Notes under the pieces: generated by a model | Seen by the model: only the letters and a program-made list of their open reading frames with translations | Told to the model about the DNA's origin: nothing | Databases searched by the model: none | Shown: positions 11,591 through 24,117 of the stretch, one piece after another | Layout: every line of letters starts with the position of its first letter | Position numbering within the stretch: position 1 is the stretch's first letter | Made by a program: the position numbers and the translations under genes | Assembly (NCBI GenBank): GCA_022410635.1 | Contig: JAJVDF010000418.1 | Location: 430,854-494,853, forward strand | Length of the DNA: 64,000 nt | DNA from: Tretioscincus oriximinensis | Lineage: Eukaryota; Chordata; Lepidosauria; Squamata; Gymnophthalmidae | Direction of reading: 5' to 3'

Positions 11591-13265
11591 CAAGTTTGCA
11601 GACTAGTGACTTGAAACTTGCCATGTTTCAACTGTTACTCTCTAGTATTATTGTCAAGTATTTCTGGAAAACCCATGCACGTACGTTGTATATCCTTTTG
11701 CTTTTTCAAATGCTGGCTTAGAATGTGAAATGTGGGTCTTTTCCACTAAAAGACTGCACATTCAATTATACTTTTGGACTTGGTGCTGAGTAGCTCCATA
11801 TGGCTCAGATGTCCACATTCTGCCAATAATCCAATCTGTGTTTTTTTCCGTCACTGACTTGCTTTTACAAGATGGTTTACANACAACCTGTCATAGTTTT
11901 TGTTTCTGACCGAAAGGAAGTTGTGTGAAATAGTAATTGTCAGCATTTCCAGAATAATACCTAGCTAAGGAACAGATTGTTCTGGCGTTCCTTTTACAGA
12001 AAAGATCTGATAAACTTCAGCTTTTCCTAACCTGAGNTTAACCTTGAAAGGAGATTCGTGTTAGACAAGGAAGTATAGTGATGCTTTGATTTTGTATGGA
12101 ATTCTGGGCCTCACAAATGGTGTGTGGATAGAAACTATTCAAGTGGAACAACAGTTAGGGAAATGTATGTGAGACTGGACTGAAGAGGAAAGGCAGCCCC
12201 AACTGGATTGGTTTATTGCTTCTTCTGGTATAAGTCTGAGGTCGCATCTAAATTGAGCCAATCCCTGATAATCTCTCTGTCTCTATTTCCCAGAGTCGCA
12301 ATAGTCCTGAGGGTTCTGCGATGGGACAATATTTTGACCAGTCCGAGGGTTTGCAATGATGTCATGAGCATTCTAAAGTGAGGGCCAAGCCAGCAGCGGT
12401 TGCCATGGAACCTGCCCCCCCCCCCCAATACTCATAGTAGCAGGAACAGGGAAGGAGGAACATGAGGGCGGGAAGTGTAAGATAGACTCCCATTGCAATT
12501 AAACTCAGCCAACAGGCTTATTCCACTAGTTATCTCATAACTCCACCTGATTTGCCTGATTTGATCATGGTGAACCTGATATAGTCTCAGAATATAGGCC
12601 TGATTTGTTAGGTTAGTATCATTCAGATAACATTCACTATCATAGTACAGTAGTCTGTTATTCCATAATTGCAGCTGTGTCCAGATTATTGCAAGAGAGT
12701 TGGGAGTTTGTCATGAGTTTGTTGCTACCCGTGGATACTTAATGTAATACTACTATACAGCACAACAAATTGGTAAGTCACATGGAAAGAAAATTTCATG
12801 GTAGCAATATCACTCTGGTTCTACAACAAATGCTAAATTGTGAAATAATGTCTAGACAATGTGTGGTTATTCCAGATGTGCTTTAAATTGATNAATTGCA
12901 GAATAAATAATGATGTCTGGTGNTGGTCTTATTGGTAGAGCAGAGGATTATAGCCTGTTAGGACAACACTAACCCAGTAGAACCAATAGAAAAAGGGAGC
13001 TTTCCTTGTACCTCGTAGACCTTGGGCACATCTACATTTTAATTCAGCTTTTATGATGTCACTTCCTGATGGGACTGGAAGTGACGTTACTGTGGTGCCA
13101 AAACACTGGATGCCAAAAGATAAGCAGGGTGGCCAAAGGGCAAAGTTAGTNGTGCTCTTTACCTTCCAGACACCTAAAAACCTGCGTGCTCTGCCCTGCA
13201 GGTATACAACTTTATTTTCCTTCCCCTGGGATAGGTATCGGGCATTTCCCCCTTGGATCTTCCCC
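11591..13265. other. Unassigned sequence
   Basis: No exon or complete repeat recognised. It includes a run of 11-13 C at about 12415-12427. A short stretch at about 13050-13110 (GATGTCACTTCCTG, GGAAGTGACGTTAC) resembles the hAT MITE at 51231. Confidence 0.3.
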
Positions 13266-13850
13266 CTAGAGAGAAAGAAGACCAGGGTGTCCCTTGGCAC
13301 AGCTGCATGNTTGACCTAGCACAATGCTGCCACCTGGGCTTACCTTTCCTGTGGATTCAACAGCTGGGGGAGTCCAGGATTTTTCCCTCTCCCCCCCTCG
13401 AGCAAGGTGACCCTCCCCCAAGGCACGGGCCTCTCGCCTAACCCTGCAGGGTGCCCGCAAGAGGAAGCCTGCTGGCCAAGCAAGTGCCCAAGCATCAGCC
13501 TCTCTCAACAATGTTGCCGCCCCTTGCCTTGCCACAGACTTCCTGGTCAAGCCTGCTGCTCTCTTTGCCCTTTTTGCTCCACCGCTCACTGTGGTGGTTG
13601 CTGCTGCTACGAGTGCCAGCAGAGGGGGAAGAGGAACTGCTGCCCATATGCAGCACGCCCTGGTCATCCGACAGCTGCACCGACAAAGGCGCAATGGGGA
13701 AAAGGCGCATCTCTTTAGCTGCACCTGGCCAGGGCCTCGGTGGAAATATTTCTTTTAAATTCGTAACAGTTGGGGCTGCAGTGGTCCTTAACTCTGGGGC
13801 TCCCAAGGTACTGCCCCACCTCGTCCTATAGTAGACATGCCCCTGGGACA
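13266..13850. other. GC-rich block of unknown nature
   Basis: About 450-550 bases richer in G+C than their surroundings, with overlapping open frames on both strands (longest 152 codons on -, ending at 13266). Neither strand shows a domain I recognise or the FGD1 N-terminus, and no clear splice sites frame it. It could be a mobile-element piece or an unrecognised regulatory or exonic block. Confidence 0.35.
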
Positions 13851-15307
13851 GAGTGTTCTCTTTTGCCGTACTCTAACTTAGAAAATGTGTCTGTAATGCA
13901 TAAATTTGGGGTTTAGATAGTAGTGAAAAGAAAATTACTAATCCCTTTGCTGTGTCCATTCTAAAAATGGGCTAAAACTGAATTAAAAATTAAAAATTGA
14001 GCACCTCANTCCACTTGGTGCCTGTACTTTCCCTCCTTCTCCCTCTGTGGAGTCTAATCTGACTATTGCAAAGCCAAACATGTGATGCAAATTGAGATTT
14101 GTTTGTCAGACTTGGTTCATTTTTCAATTCTTTCTCTGAAAACGCTTAGAAATGGTAATGTGTGATGGTTTGTCGGTGGCTTGCTTTTAAAATTCCCCTT
14201 CACCATTGCTCAAAGCTAGTAGGATAGCAGGAAAAATAACAGATGACCTATTAGCAATTTCTAACATGGCCATAAATGCCTACACGTGTCTTTTGTTTGT
14301 ACTCGATTACATTTCAGACTTTGGCCTCATCCATATTACTTCCTTATTGGTGTTTAGTTAGTCCTTTTCTGACCTCTGCCTTCCTGTTTGCCTATTACCC
14401 TTTGATAGACTAACCTGCGTCACTCACCTGCTTGAAATAATTTGATTTTCCTTGTTTCTCCTATACCTCTGTTGATGAGATTCTTTAATTTGGGCCTTTT
14501 CTGAGAACATCTTCCTGAGGTACCACATTGAGGGCTCCATGGTTGTTTTGCTTTCTTCTGGTCAATAGCTTCTTATGTTAAGGTCTATCATGACCTAGCC
14601 AGGGTTGCCGTAGGTGTTCAGCATCTGGGCTGCTCAACTTCTAAGAAAGACAATGTTTTTTCAAGGGGAAGGAAATACTCTTCTAAATGTTGTGCCTTAC
14701 TGTTGTTGTCTAAGCTGATTCTAATATTTTAAATGATCTCAGTTTGCTGATTTCTTTCTTTTGGTATGGCTTTTGAAAAAGTTGATTCCTTAATTTGTTT
14801 TCAGATTCTGTAAACATTTCAGATTGCTTCTACTTCCTTTTGTGCCAATGACTATCCTATATCTGCTTTATGATAACCATCCCAAAAACAATCTGATGGA
14901 AGCTTTTCTAAAACATTTTTAGCCTTTGGTCCAAGTTCCTGTTCCCACAAGTGTTGAATCCAAATTGTTTCATTGTTTTCATTGCTGTTTCTCTGCTTCA
15001 GTTTCTCATCTCAGCTGCGTCTTTCCTTAAACATGACTCAGCTCCATTCGTGACAACTTCCTTTCTCTTGACATTAAAAAGCTTGACTATATAAACGTTT
15101 TATTTTGTAATTACTTCCTATAAATGGACACTCATATAGCATGTACAAGCAGATTTATTAGACTTAACTGAAGCCTACTTTGGTGAACCCAATCATCCAT
15201 AACTGTAGAATGAATGTATGAAAGAAGGAACTAGCCTTACGTTCTTCTGCTGGTTGTGCATATTTTATGCTAAAACATGCTTTTTAGAACTTTTATTCCA
15301 AATATCT
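13851..15307. other. Unassigned sequence
   Basis: AT-rich sequence without long frames or repeats I can name. Confidence 0.3.
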
Positions 15308-15555
15308 TGTTTTCCCCAAAACGAGACCTATCCCAAAAATAAGCCCTAGCATGATTTCTCTGGATTTTTGAGGATGCTCAAAATATAAGCCCTACTCCAA
15401 AATTAACCCCTAGTTACAGTTCATAATGATTTTTTGTTCAAGAATAAATGTAGATTGTTGTTCATGGAAAAATAACTCATCCCCTGAAAATAATCCCTAA
15501 CACATCTTTTGGAGCAAAAATTAATATAAGACCTTGTCTTATTTTGGGGGAAACA
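15308..15555. mobile_element. Foldback MITE of 248 bp
   Basis: Ends are inverted repeats of about 20 bases (TGTTTTCCCCAAAACGAGAC against the complement of GTCTTATTTTGGGGGAAACA). The interior has repeated AATAAGCCCTA-like units on both sides. No clear target duplication. Confidence 0.75.
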
Positions 15556-16040
15556 GGATACTGTTAGGATTTGACATTTGTCAGAATTTCACCAAAACAC
15601 AGGATTAGTATCTAATAGTGAAGAGACAAAGCAATTTACTATTGCCCTAAGTTAAATTATTTCTTTTTTGAATACCGTAATCTCTGCAAAGTACAGCAGA
15701 TTCCATATTTCCACTTTTCAAATTAGTACTACAAAATCCAGCAAAACTGGGTGGTATGAGAATGCAGCAGAAGAATAAACACTGGCAAGTGTCATCTGCT
15801 ACAGTTAGATGGCACTGAAAACGGTCCCACTTTCGTATTAGCTGAATCAGCAAAGAAGCAAAACTATGTGGCAGTTTTTCCAATTTGATTAGCATGTAAT
15901 TCCATGTTCACTTTTAGCACCATCTGGTGGACACTTGTTGGCCCTTTGTTTTTGCAGCTTCAATAACTTCTGTTTCTGCAGGGCTCCCTTTTGCAATGGA
16001 AACCCGCTAATCTGCATTAGTTTGGAAGGGGATAAAATGT
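15556..16040. other. Unassigned sequence
   Basis: No exon or repeat I can name. A CACCATCTGGTGGACA near 15919 is one mismatch from the CTCF core. Confidence 0.3.
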
Positions 16041-16760
16041 TTGGCTTTGTTTTCTATTTGAAATTGCAATTTCAATTTCTTTTTAATATTTGCAAACAAC
16101 ACAATACAAACAAACTGAGTACAATAAACAATAATATACATAAAAAGAATGCACACATATATGCAGTGCTTTTTTTCTAGAAAAAAAGGTGACAGTACTA
16201 ACGCCGGCACCTTTTATTTAGGCGGGGGCGCGGGGGGCAGCGTTAGCGATGGTGGGGGGGGCGGTGTTAGTGGCGGTGGCCGCCACCACTGCCCCCCCCG
16301 CCCCCCCGCCTAAATAAAAGGTGCCGGTACTGTGTACCGGCGCGTTCCGTCACAAAAAAAGCCCTGCATATATGTACAAAACATACCCCTAAAACCCCTA
16401 AGATAGAGGGAAGATAGCAGAATTATGCAAAAAGTCTGAATTCCATGTAAGATATAACGGNATCATAAACTAATTNGTCTTTCTGTGATAATCCATATAT
16501 AATAAATACCTGCCATTTTGTCAACCAGGAGTGAGATAGTTGTATACCAATATATTTTAATCTCTTTTTAAGAATTAAGTCAAATTTCATAAAATTTAAT
16601 AAATAAGAAAGCCATTCTCTTATAGACCAGATAGAAAAATCTTTCCATCCCTTAGCTATGACCAGAATAGCTATAGAATATCTGACAAAATAATAAACAT
16701 CAAACAGTAGATTTAATGTATCTAATCCGTCATTTTCTGTTTGAGAATGTCAAGAAGCAC
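16041..16760 (-). mobile_element. Probable L1-type fragment hosting a hAT MITE
   Basis: TTCTTTTTAATATTTGCAAA followed by A-rich sequence resembles the 3' end of the L1 copies at 27214 and 47030. The AT-rich sequence to 16760 may be the rest. Tentative. Confidence 0.35.
16156..16374. mobile_element. hAT MITE (203 bp) with perfect 8-bp target duplication
   Basis: Element 16164-16366 starts CAGTGCTTTTTTT and ends AAAAAAAGCCCTG. CATATATG occurs immediately before (16156-16163) and after (16367-16374). 8-bp duplications and CAG...CTG ends are typical of hAT elements. Inside is a second inverted repeat: GCCGGCACCTTTTATTTAGG near 16203 against CCTAAATAAAAGGTGCCGGT ending 16328, with a G/C-rich centre. 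Confidence 0.92.
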
Positions 16761-16762
16761 TA

Positions 16763-16840
16763 GAGGGGNTTACAGTGGGAGATAGGATCCTGGATTAAAT
16801 GGGTTTGTGGTCTGATTCAGCTGGGCTCCTCATACATTCT
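16763..16840 (+). mobile_element. CR1 3' end fragment
   Basis: GATCCTGGATTAAATGGGT and GTGGTCTGATTCAGCTGGGC resemble the terminal CR1 phrase seen at 7100 and 45490. Short and decayed. Confidence 0.5.
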
Positions 16841-18836
16841 GTACCAGAGAACGAAAAGATTTTCCTGCATTATATTCACAATGTATCTGCCCGAGCAATA
16901 GGAGATTTTTCTGGCCAGCGTTTAATCAAAATGTTTTTGTTTTGTTGAGTTTTTGGTGCNTCTGGACAAAGTCAATAACCTGCTCAAAAGTCAAATTTCT
17001 TTTACATTTGCCTCACCAGGTTGTTATATAAATTGATAGATTGCAAGGTTTAAGGCCAATTATATGGATCATTGGTTTAATCTGGAAAACCTTCAAACTG
17101 CCATAAAGGGGTTATGGCAAAAAAAGGCTTCTCTATGACAAGAAACTAATTGGGTTGGAGGCAAAGGAATCTGATATTGACAGCAAAACTATCCAGTACC
17201 ATTTTCGAGAGCATTTGCTCTCCGCCAAACAAAATGGCTGACAGATTCACATGATTGGAAAAATCTTATTTGTCNGGAGCTGACAGGATGACAAAATTTG
17301 AAATATATTGTAAAGATTTGAATAAGGAAAGCTAAAACTGGTAAACTGCTAAATTGGATTATCAGGAAATTCAGGAATAAAGAAGTGTTGTGTGGATACA
17401 GCCTTTATTTCTATGCTCATCCTTTTCCTGACCCCCTCATGGTTTGAGTACTGGTTCCTTTCCTGTGAGAGTGTAATTTGTAGTAATACATATAAATGGA
17501 TCCCCCAGCCAACTTCCTATAAGCAGCAAAAATGTTTTCTGTGGGCAGGACTAGGCACAGATTGGCTAAAGAGGCTCCCCCCCCCACCAGCGCTATTTGC
17601 AATGCAGGTTGGGAGCTGGAGTCCATGAGCAGAGCCCAAGGAGGCTGGGCAGAGGAGGTTGCTCACTTCTTGGACTACACTTCCCAGCAAGCACCATCGC
17701 CAGCAGAACAAGTAAGTAAGTTAGGCTGAGAGTGAGTGATTGGACGAAAGTCACTCAAAGTCATGGCAAAGTGGGAATATGAATCCTGGAATTCCTAAAG
17801 TCATTTTAAGCCTTGCACAACATGGAATTTCTTTTACAGTTTTATGCGGTTAAAGTGTTGTGAAATTTACAGAGACAAAACACAGATAGTCATTGCCAAA
17901 GGCTTAGATTTTGAAGACATTCCTCATAATTTAAGTACCAAATAATCTGCTGGGATGTTGATACTGTTTAGCACATAATGTGATATTTTTATATTTCAAG
18001 GTACATAAAGCAAGTTTGTAATAGCTAAAGCCTATTGAAACAGTTTTTGAGGATTTGTTTTTATAAAATAATAATTGGTTGGTTTTTTTAAGGGTGTATT
18101 TTTAAATAATCTATTTAATTAGTGATTTATATACCACCCTTCACCATTGGTCTTCTTCTACTACTTCATCATCATCTTCATCTTCATCATCATCATCATA
18201 GGAATGAGACCCCAGTGTTTAAAATGCTTTAAATTGACTCAATTTTTAAAATGTTTTAGCAGTTTGTTTAGAAAACATATTTTTATAAAGAGTAGTATAT
18301 AAATGTTTTAAATAAATAAAAATTTCAAGGAATTTTTTTTTAATTATCAGCAAATATTTTGGGGTGCAAGAGGTAATGGTCCTAGATCCCCTGAGAAGAG
18401 CTGTGGGATTGGGAGTCTTGCCTACATAATTTATTTTGATCTATNCAAATTTCACTAAGAATGTCAGTTTTTCCTAATAGGATAAATAGCAGCTGGGAAA
18501 ACATTTCAGTCACCAACTTCATTTTGTTTAAGAGAGAGAAGGGGTCTGAATTCCAGGCTTAGGTTGCCTCACTTGTAATGACTGCAGTCTATTCGCCTGG
18601 ATGGATGATAGCTCTTACTCTTTTGTAACTTACTTTTGGGCTTTAATATTTTATTTTTATGTACCTACTATGCAATCCTCTATTTCATTCTCTTCATAAT
18701 GGTGCCTCCTGAATTGTCCCATTTGTTTGGTCTCCTTGGATTAAAAATCAGAAAAAAATAGTCTTACAAAAATAGTCTATTTCAGCAGGACTGAAGATAG
18801 CTTTAAAAGCTTTTGTGTGATCAGGGCCTGTTGTGA
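16841..18836. other. Unassigned sequence
   Basis: No exon recognised. It includes C-rich 17576-17587, a ZNF143-like motif at 17674-17692 and a TCA/TCT triplet microsatellite at about 18155-18200. Confidence 0.3.
18155..18200. repeat. TCA/TCT microsatellite
   Basis: CTTCATCATCATCTTCATCT followed by TCATCATCATCATCAT. Confidence 0.8.
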
Positions 18837-19112
18837 GGCACGAATGGTACAGAGGTTAAGAGACAGACTTTCAAGCGAGGTATCTGTTCTTGAAGCCCTG
18901 TGTTGGCTGTTGAGAGGGGTGGGCCTCTGTTGGCTGTTCAAAAGAAAGTAGATTTGCAGTCTACAGTTAATTTCAAGTAGATTAATGAATACCATCACAA
19001 TTTGGTGGGGAATAGATGTAANCCTTCAGGAAAAATTAACCTTGTAANCTGCTCTGAATCCCTTTGGGAAAGCAGGGCGTGTTATAAAAACTAGATTCTT
19101 CCTCTTTCTTCT
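18837..19112 (+). mobile_element. tRNA-headed SINE (family B)
   Basis: Head AATGGTACAGAGGTTAAGAG, then GGGGTGGGCCTC, GAAAGTAGATTTGCAGTCTA, ACCATCACAATTTGGTGGGG and tail CCTTTGGGAAAGCAGGGCGT. Order and content match the other family B copies. Ns at 19022 and 19048. Confidence 0.8.
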
Positions 19113-19439
19113 TCTTTTTTCCTTCACTGACTTGTGGAAAATGAAGATTATAAACAAGAATCAAAANCACTAGTAGACAGAGGTTGAAAGATGTGGCAAT
19201 TATTTAGGCCCAAAATTGGAGTTAGTTTAAATAAAGCTGGGTGGGTGGGTGGTTGCCAGAGGAATAAAAACGACATATGAATGGTTCAGTGGCCATGGTA
19301 TTGGAATACAGAAGGGCATTTGGCCCTATTTCCAGGAAAAAGGTAGAGGCAACACTTCTGTATTTGACAAGGAAACTGGTTATGTCTTTTTAATGGCTAC
19401 AAATAAGGGTATCAGCAAAATAAAGGAAAGAGAAGGGTT

Positions 19440-19556
19440 TTCCTTCTCCTTCTTCTTGAGAATGCCCAAGTGCAATTGACAGGGCACTGTGTGAGTCAGA
19501 ATGTTGAACTGGATGTGTTGTGGCCTGATTCAACAAGATTTCTCTTATGGCCCTTT
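19440..19556 (+). mobile_element. CR1 3' end fragment
   Basis: GAATGCCCAAGTGCAATTGA, GTGTGAGTCAGAATGTTGAA and TGGCCTGATTCAACAAGATT are decayed forms of the CR1 terminal region. Confidence 0.65.
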
Positions 19557-20599
19557 AGAAAATGGTAGGAAAAAAAGAAAACTTGAGTATGTGATCAGAA
19601 GTAAGTTCAGGTTTGGTGAACATAGAGCACATCTGAAATATTTATTTACATATATATTTCTATCTTGCTCTGAACACAGAAGTCATCAGCATAAAATCAC
19701 CATAAAAAACAGGTAAAATAGATGATCTTAAGCAGTAAGTGTGTTGAAACAGGCAGGGGATTGCTGTTTCAGTCAGGAATGAATGAGAAGAGGGCACCAG
19801 GTTAGGTTGAGATGAGACTGTCAGCAGGCCAAAGTTGTTTAGTGAGCTTTCATGGCCATATATGGATTCAAACCTAGGAGCATGTAGGTCTTTGGCCAGC
19901 TATAGTCACTACATTATGCTATGTTGCTCTTCTTTTGGAGTTCACACAGAATTTCCCATGACTTAAATCCTCTCTAAAGTTTATTTCATTTTGCCCCTTT
20001 TTGGGGGGAGCTACAGGGTAGTGAGTGAGGGCAGCTTGTCTTCCCTTACTATGTTCCCTGATTCTTTCAAGATTATATGTCGTCTGAATTTTTTAAAAAG
20101 TCACAAGGTACTGTTTTCTGTCATTTAACGCATGGGGATATAAAGCATCACTGACTGAAGCATTAAAGGAGAGTTCTGTTAAATGTTTAGTAAAAAAATG
20201 AGCTGATCTTGCTTTTCAAGTGAATAGCTAAAACAATGGAATTAATGTTATACAAACGGGCACTAAAAATGGTGTAGTAGATTTCCTGCCATTGTGTCAA
20301 ATGCCTTGATTTAGTTAATTTTAGTTGGTTTGCACGACTTAGCCCTCTGGGGTATGGTTTGTCTGTGCATGTCTGCGTTTCCGCTCATAGACCTGCTCTG
20401 ATTTCACTTTCCTTGTCTTGCAATAATTGCTAGACAGCAGTGATAGCTGGCAGTAAAAGGTATTTTGTATGCCAGGTGTTCAGCTGAGCTGAAAGTAATA
20501 AGCAGGGAGTATATGTTACAAAAATCTTGCTTGAGCTTGTTTTATTGTCCAGACACAGACAGAAAAATGGAGTCAGGTGTTGTAACAAAAAATGCGTAT
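19557..20599. other. Mostly unassigned, with an old SINE relic
   Basis: At about 19853-19930 GGATTCAAACCTAGGAGC and CACTACATTATGCTA look like a reversed tRNA-like SINE head. Nothing else recognised. Confidence 0.35.
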
Positions 20600-20655
20600 G
20601 TTTTATTTATTTATTTACATTTATGGACTGCCCTATACCCAAAGGTCTCAGTATA
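20600..20655 (-). mobile_element. SINE family A tail fragment
   Basis: TTTATTTATTTATTTACAT then GCCCTATACCCAAAGGTCTC is the complement of the family A tail, directly abutting a family B SINE. Confidence 0.65.
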
Positions 20656-20906
20656 GGGTGGTACAGTGGTACAGCAGTTAAGAGCCCAGCAAAGATGCGG
20701 AGTTCGGCAGGTGGAAGGGGTGAGTCCCCTCTAATTAGCCTTAGCTCTAGCCAACCCAGCTATTCGAAAGCAAGAAATTCAATTAGATGCAATGGGGATC
20801 CTCAAACCATGGTGGGGAAGATAGAATGGAAGCAAATAATAAGCTTGTAAGCCACTTTGAGTCCTTTCAGGAGAGAAAGGTGGGTATAAAAACTAGGGTA
20901 GGGAAG
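20656..20906 (+). mobile_element. tRNA-headed SINE (family B)
   Basis: Head GGTGGTACAGTGGTACAGCA, GGGTGAGTCCCCTC, CCAACCCAGCTATTCGAAAG, CCATGGTGGGGAAGATAG and tail GAGAGAAAGGTGGGTATAAA. Confidence 0.75.
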
Positions 20907-20907
20907 G

Positions 20908-21702
20908 AACATAAGAAGAGCCATACTGGATCAGGCCAGAGCCCATCTAGTCTAGCATTCTGTGCCAGTCTGAACAGAGGAAAGCAAAATATGCACCTGT
21001 TCATTACTCCCTGCAAATGGTATTTCAGGAGTCCTGCCTGTTGCTCCATCCCAGAGGCAACATCCAGACATCCATCCTAGTACCCATTTATACCTTGGTG
21101 TCCATGAACCTGTCTAGTCCTGTCTTGAAGCTATCCAAGCTGTTAGCTACCACCACCTCTTCAGGAAGTAAATTCCACAGGCCGATGACCCTCTGGGTGA
21201 AAAAATACTTTCGTTTGTCTGTGCTCACTTTCTGCCCATCAGTTTCAAGGCATGCCCTGTGGTCCTAGTGTTGTGTGATAGAGAAAACATTTTTCTCTAT
21301 TCACCCTGTCCATCCCATGCATGATTTTGTACACTTCAAACAGATCACCTCTCAGATGTTGCCTTTTGAGCCTGAAGAGGCCCAGACATTGCTGACTGAC
21401 TTCATAAGGCAGGTGCTTCAGACCCTTGATCATTCTTGTTGCCCTTTTCTGCACCTTCTCTAGTTNCACAATATTCCTCTTGAGATGTGGTGACCAGAAC
21501 TGAATACAGTATTCCAAATGTGGCCTCACCACAGATTTATAAAGAGGCAAAACAACATTTGCTGACTTGTTTTCGATTCCTTTCCTAATTATCCCCAACA
21601 TGGAATTTGCCTTTTTTGCTGCTGCTGCACACTGGGTTGACATTTTCATTGAAATGTCCACCAATACCTCAAGATCCTTTTCTTGCTCAGTCACAGAGCA
21701 GT
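20908..21702 (-). mobile_element. CR1 3' part
   Basis: From AACATAAGAAGAGCCATACT (3' end) to TTTTCTTGCTCAGTCACAGA. The - strand frame at 21245-21694 encodes QCAAAAKKANSMLGIIRKGI and YKSVVRPHLEYCIQFW, the CR1 RT C-terminal region. It starts right after the SINE at 20656. One N at 21466. Confidence 0.92.
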
Positions 21703-22100
21703 TTTTTTATTATGGTATTAAAAAGCAGCTTAGAGGTTATAATATTTGAATGTAAATTCAGTGATGTCTAGTAGATTTAAAGGTGGCTAGTACTGTCCAG
21801 ATGATCACTTTCTAAGAAGAGGAGTTTGTACCACTTTAGAGACTTAACAATGAAAAGGTAGGCTGCATGAGTTTTGTAGACAAGACTATATGTAGCAAAC
21901 TGAATATGTCTCAAAATGAGAGCATGTGCCTTCCCTCAGTACACTAATGCAAAAGACCCTATCAATGAGCCCATGATTTCATAGTGCACAATCAAAATCA
22001 CTTGCTTTTAAGGCTGAGCCACCACTGATGCTAGTGATCTCTTCCAATCTGTAATTCACATTCAAAGTGAATTATCTAGTCTTTTGTGTAAATCAGAAAC
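21703..22100. other. Unassigned sequence
   Basis: No feature recognised. Confidence 0.3.
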
Positions 22101-22364
22101 GCCAGTTTGGTGTAGTGGTTAGAGTGTTGGACTCTTATTTGGTAGACTCCCGGGTTCGATTCCCCACTCCTCCATGAAAGCCAGCTGGGTGACCTTGGGC
22201 CAGTCACAGTTCTTTAGAGCTCTCTCAACCCCATATACTTCACAGGTTGTCTGTTGTGGAGAAAGAAACAAAAGCTATGTGCATCACCCTTTGGCTGGCT
22301 GCTCTGAGACCTTCAGGTATACGGCGGGATATAAGTATAAATAAATAAATAAATAAATAAATAA
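22101..22364 (+). mobile_element. Complete tRNA-headed SINE (family A)
   Basis: Best-preserved copy. A-box region GTGTAGTGGTTAGAGTGTTG, B box GGTTCGATTCC (22153-22163), then CCAGCTGGGTGACCTTGGGC, GAGCTCTCTCAACCCCATA, CTCTGAGACCTTCAGGTATA and an AAAT microsatellite tail (22340-22364). Confidence 0.93.
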
Positions 22365-22479
22365 ACGTGGAAACTGCTACTCCTTTTGAAGCATTTTTAT
22401 TGGAACATTTGTGTTACAGAATATAGATGCAAATGTTGGTCTCAAATTAATTGCTGGTAAATTTATGAGGCATCTGTAA

Positions 22480-23190
22480 TCTAAAAATGTGGGGACTAGG
22501 CCCTCTATACCACTGGAAACTATTCTGGCGTAAACCTCACCTTGTGATAAGGACTATTTCTCCAAGCTATACAAAGTCTGCTGGAGCTCAGCAAGCCATA
22601 TCTCCAAACTTTAAAACAGTTATGGGTAGAAGACTGGCATACAAATGGATGACAAAACCTGGGATTCCATCACATCAAGCTTTACTTGGCTCACAAGTCA
22701 CAACAAGATAGAGAATTTTCTCTCAACATTCTTTATAGGTGGTACAAAACTCCCTTACTAATCTCTAAAATATCCACTCTGCTGGTATGGATGTGGCCAA
22801 AGGGTATGGATGTGACCATATCCACACGTGGTAGATGTGTCCCATCATAGCAAAATTCTGAGAACGAATACAATCCACCCTTAGATGCATACTCAACACA
22901 CAACTCACATTAATATCGGAATTGACATTTTTATTCCAATTTAAAGGTGAGCACGTGACACTAGCACACAGGAATCTGACCAAAAGCTTGCCAACAACAG
23001 TGAAATTAGGAATCAATGTCCATTGGAAAATGGCCAACCTTATTAGCAAAGAAGACTGAATGTGTAGAGGTCTGGGCTCTGGTATTAAATGAACTAATAG
23101 ATATGTAAATGTATAAAACGTCTGCAAATCAAACTCAATCCAAATTCTATTCCAAGTGGGCCTCTCTCATCAAGGCAATTCAATAAGATG
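22480..23190 (+). mobile_element. L1 ORF2 3' fragment, frameshifted
   Basis: Pieces in different frames resemble the L1 ORF2 C-terminus (a W-KTPLLISKISTL-type stretch near 22740-22780, with a tryptophan/cysteine-rich WYG-like region after it). The frame is broken several times. Old copy. Confidence 0.5.
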
Positions 23191-24117
23191 ATTTCTTGTC
23201 CTTTTTCTTCCCTCCTCAGGGATCATTTTTAAACAGGAAAATCAGTTAAATCTTTTCATATTTAACAACAATGTCATTTATATGTATATAGTAATATTCC
23301 ACAAGAAACTAAGAATACAAAGACCAAGAGACATTTTATTGCTGTTTCTGTTTAATAGTTGATTGTTTTGCTGAATTATTTCATGGTACCGTCTTGAATG
23401 CATATTTTAAAATTAAAGTATCTTTTAAAAAGTTAGGTTAACAAGAAAAAAAAATGCTGGGTAATGCCCCTGGATCATCTTTTTTCCTGGCAGCTCCACA
23501 GGAAAGCTCACTTCAGACTCTTTTCATTCAATAATAGGCAATGCAGAATATTTTAAAAAATATTTCATGACTTTCTCTATGTATCTCTTGGCAAATATGA
23601 CAAGCAATCCTGGACTTATATTTGTGCCTGCTGGCTCATTCATAACAAGTTTGCTTGACTATTGGCAGTGAAATGACATCCCAATTTCTTTGGTTGCTTT
23701 TGCCCTCTGGTAGCTCCAAGTGAGCTCATTATGAGATGAACTGGCAAATACGAATATACGTGTCAGTATTAAAAAAACCTGGCATTGTTACCATAATTTT
23801 TGTCTTACAAATATTACACATTATCGCTTAATTGACCTGTGACCATACTGAGGATGACACAGTTACATCTGGCATTCCCATTACAATACTGGGCAAACCA
23901 CAGGTTTTCCTATCAGTAGAGAAACCATTTCTGTCTCACAGTTATTTCACCATTTCAATATACTTAAACCCTATGTAGGAAGATATCAAACATAAAAGAC
24001 AGTAGTAGCAGAGGGTCAGATGAGTGCAGAAAGCTAGCAAAGTATGTTTTAGCATTGCAGCCTATAGAAAACATGTGATTTGAAGTGAAGGGAATGTTTA
24101 TTCATTGCAATTTATAA
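23191..24117. other. Unassigned sequence
   Basis: AT-rich, no exon or repeat recognised. Confidence 0.3.

Noticed and set aside
13407..13831. FGD1 exon 1 in the GC-rich block
   Set aside because: No frame resembles the FGD1 N-terminus, and no donor in the required phase (one base over) follows a credible start.
22101..22180. Functional tRNA gene
   Set aside because: The A and B boxes are part of a dispersed SINE with a common 3' body and an AAAT tail; no tRNA cloverleaf was established.
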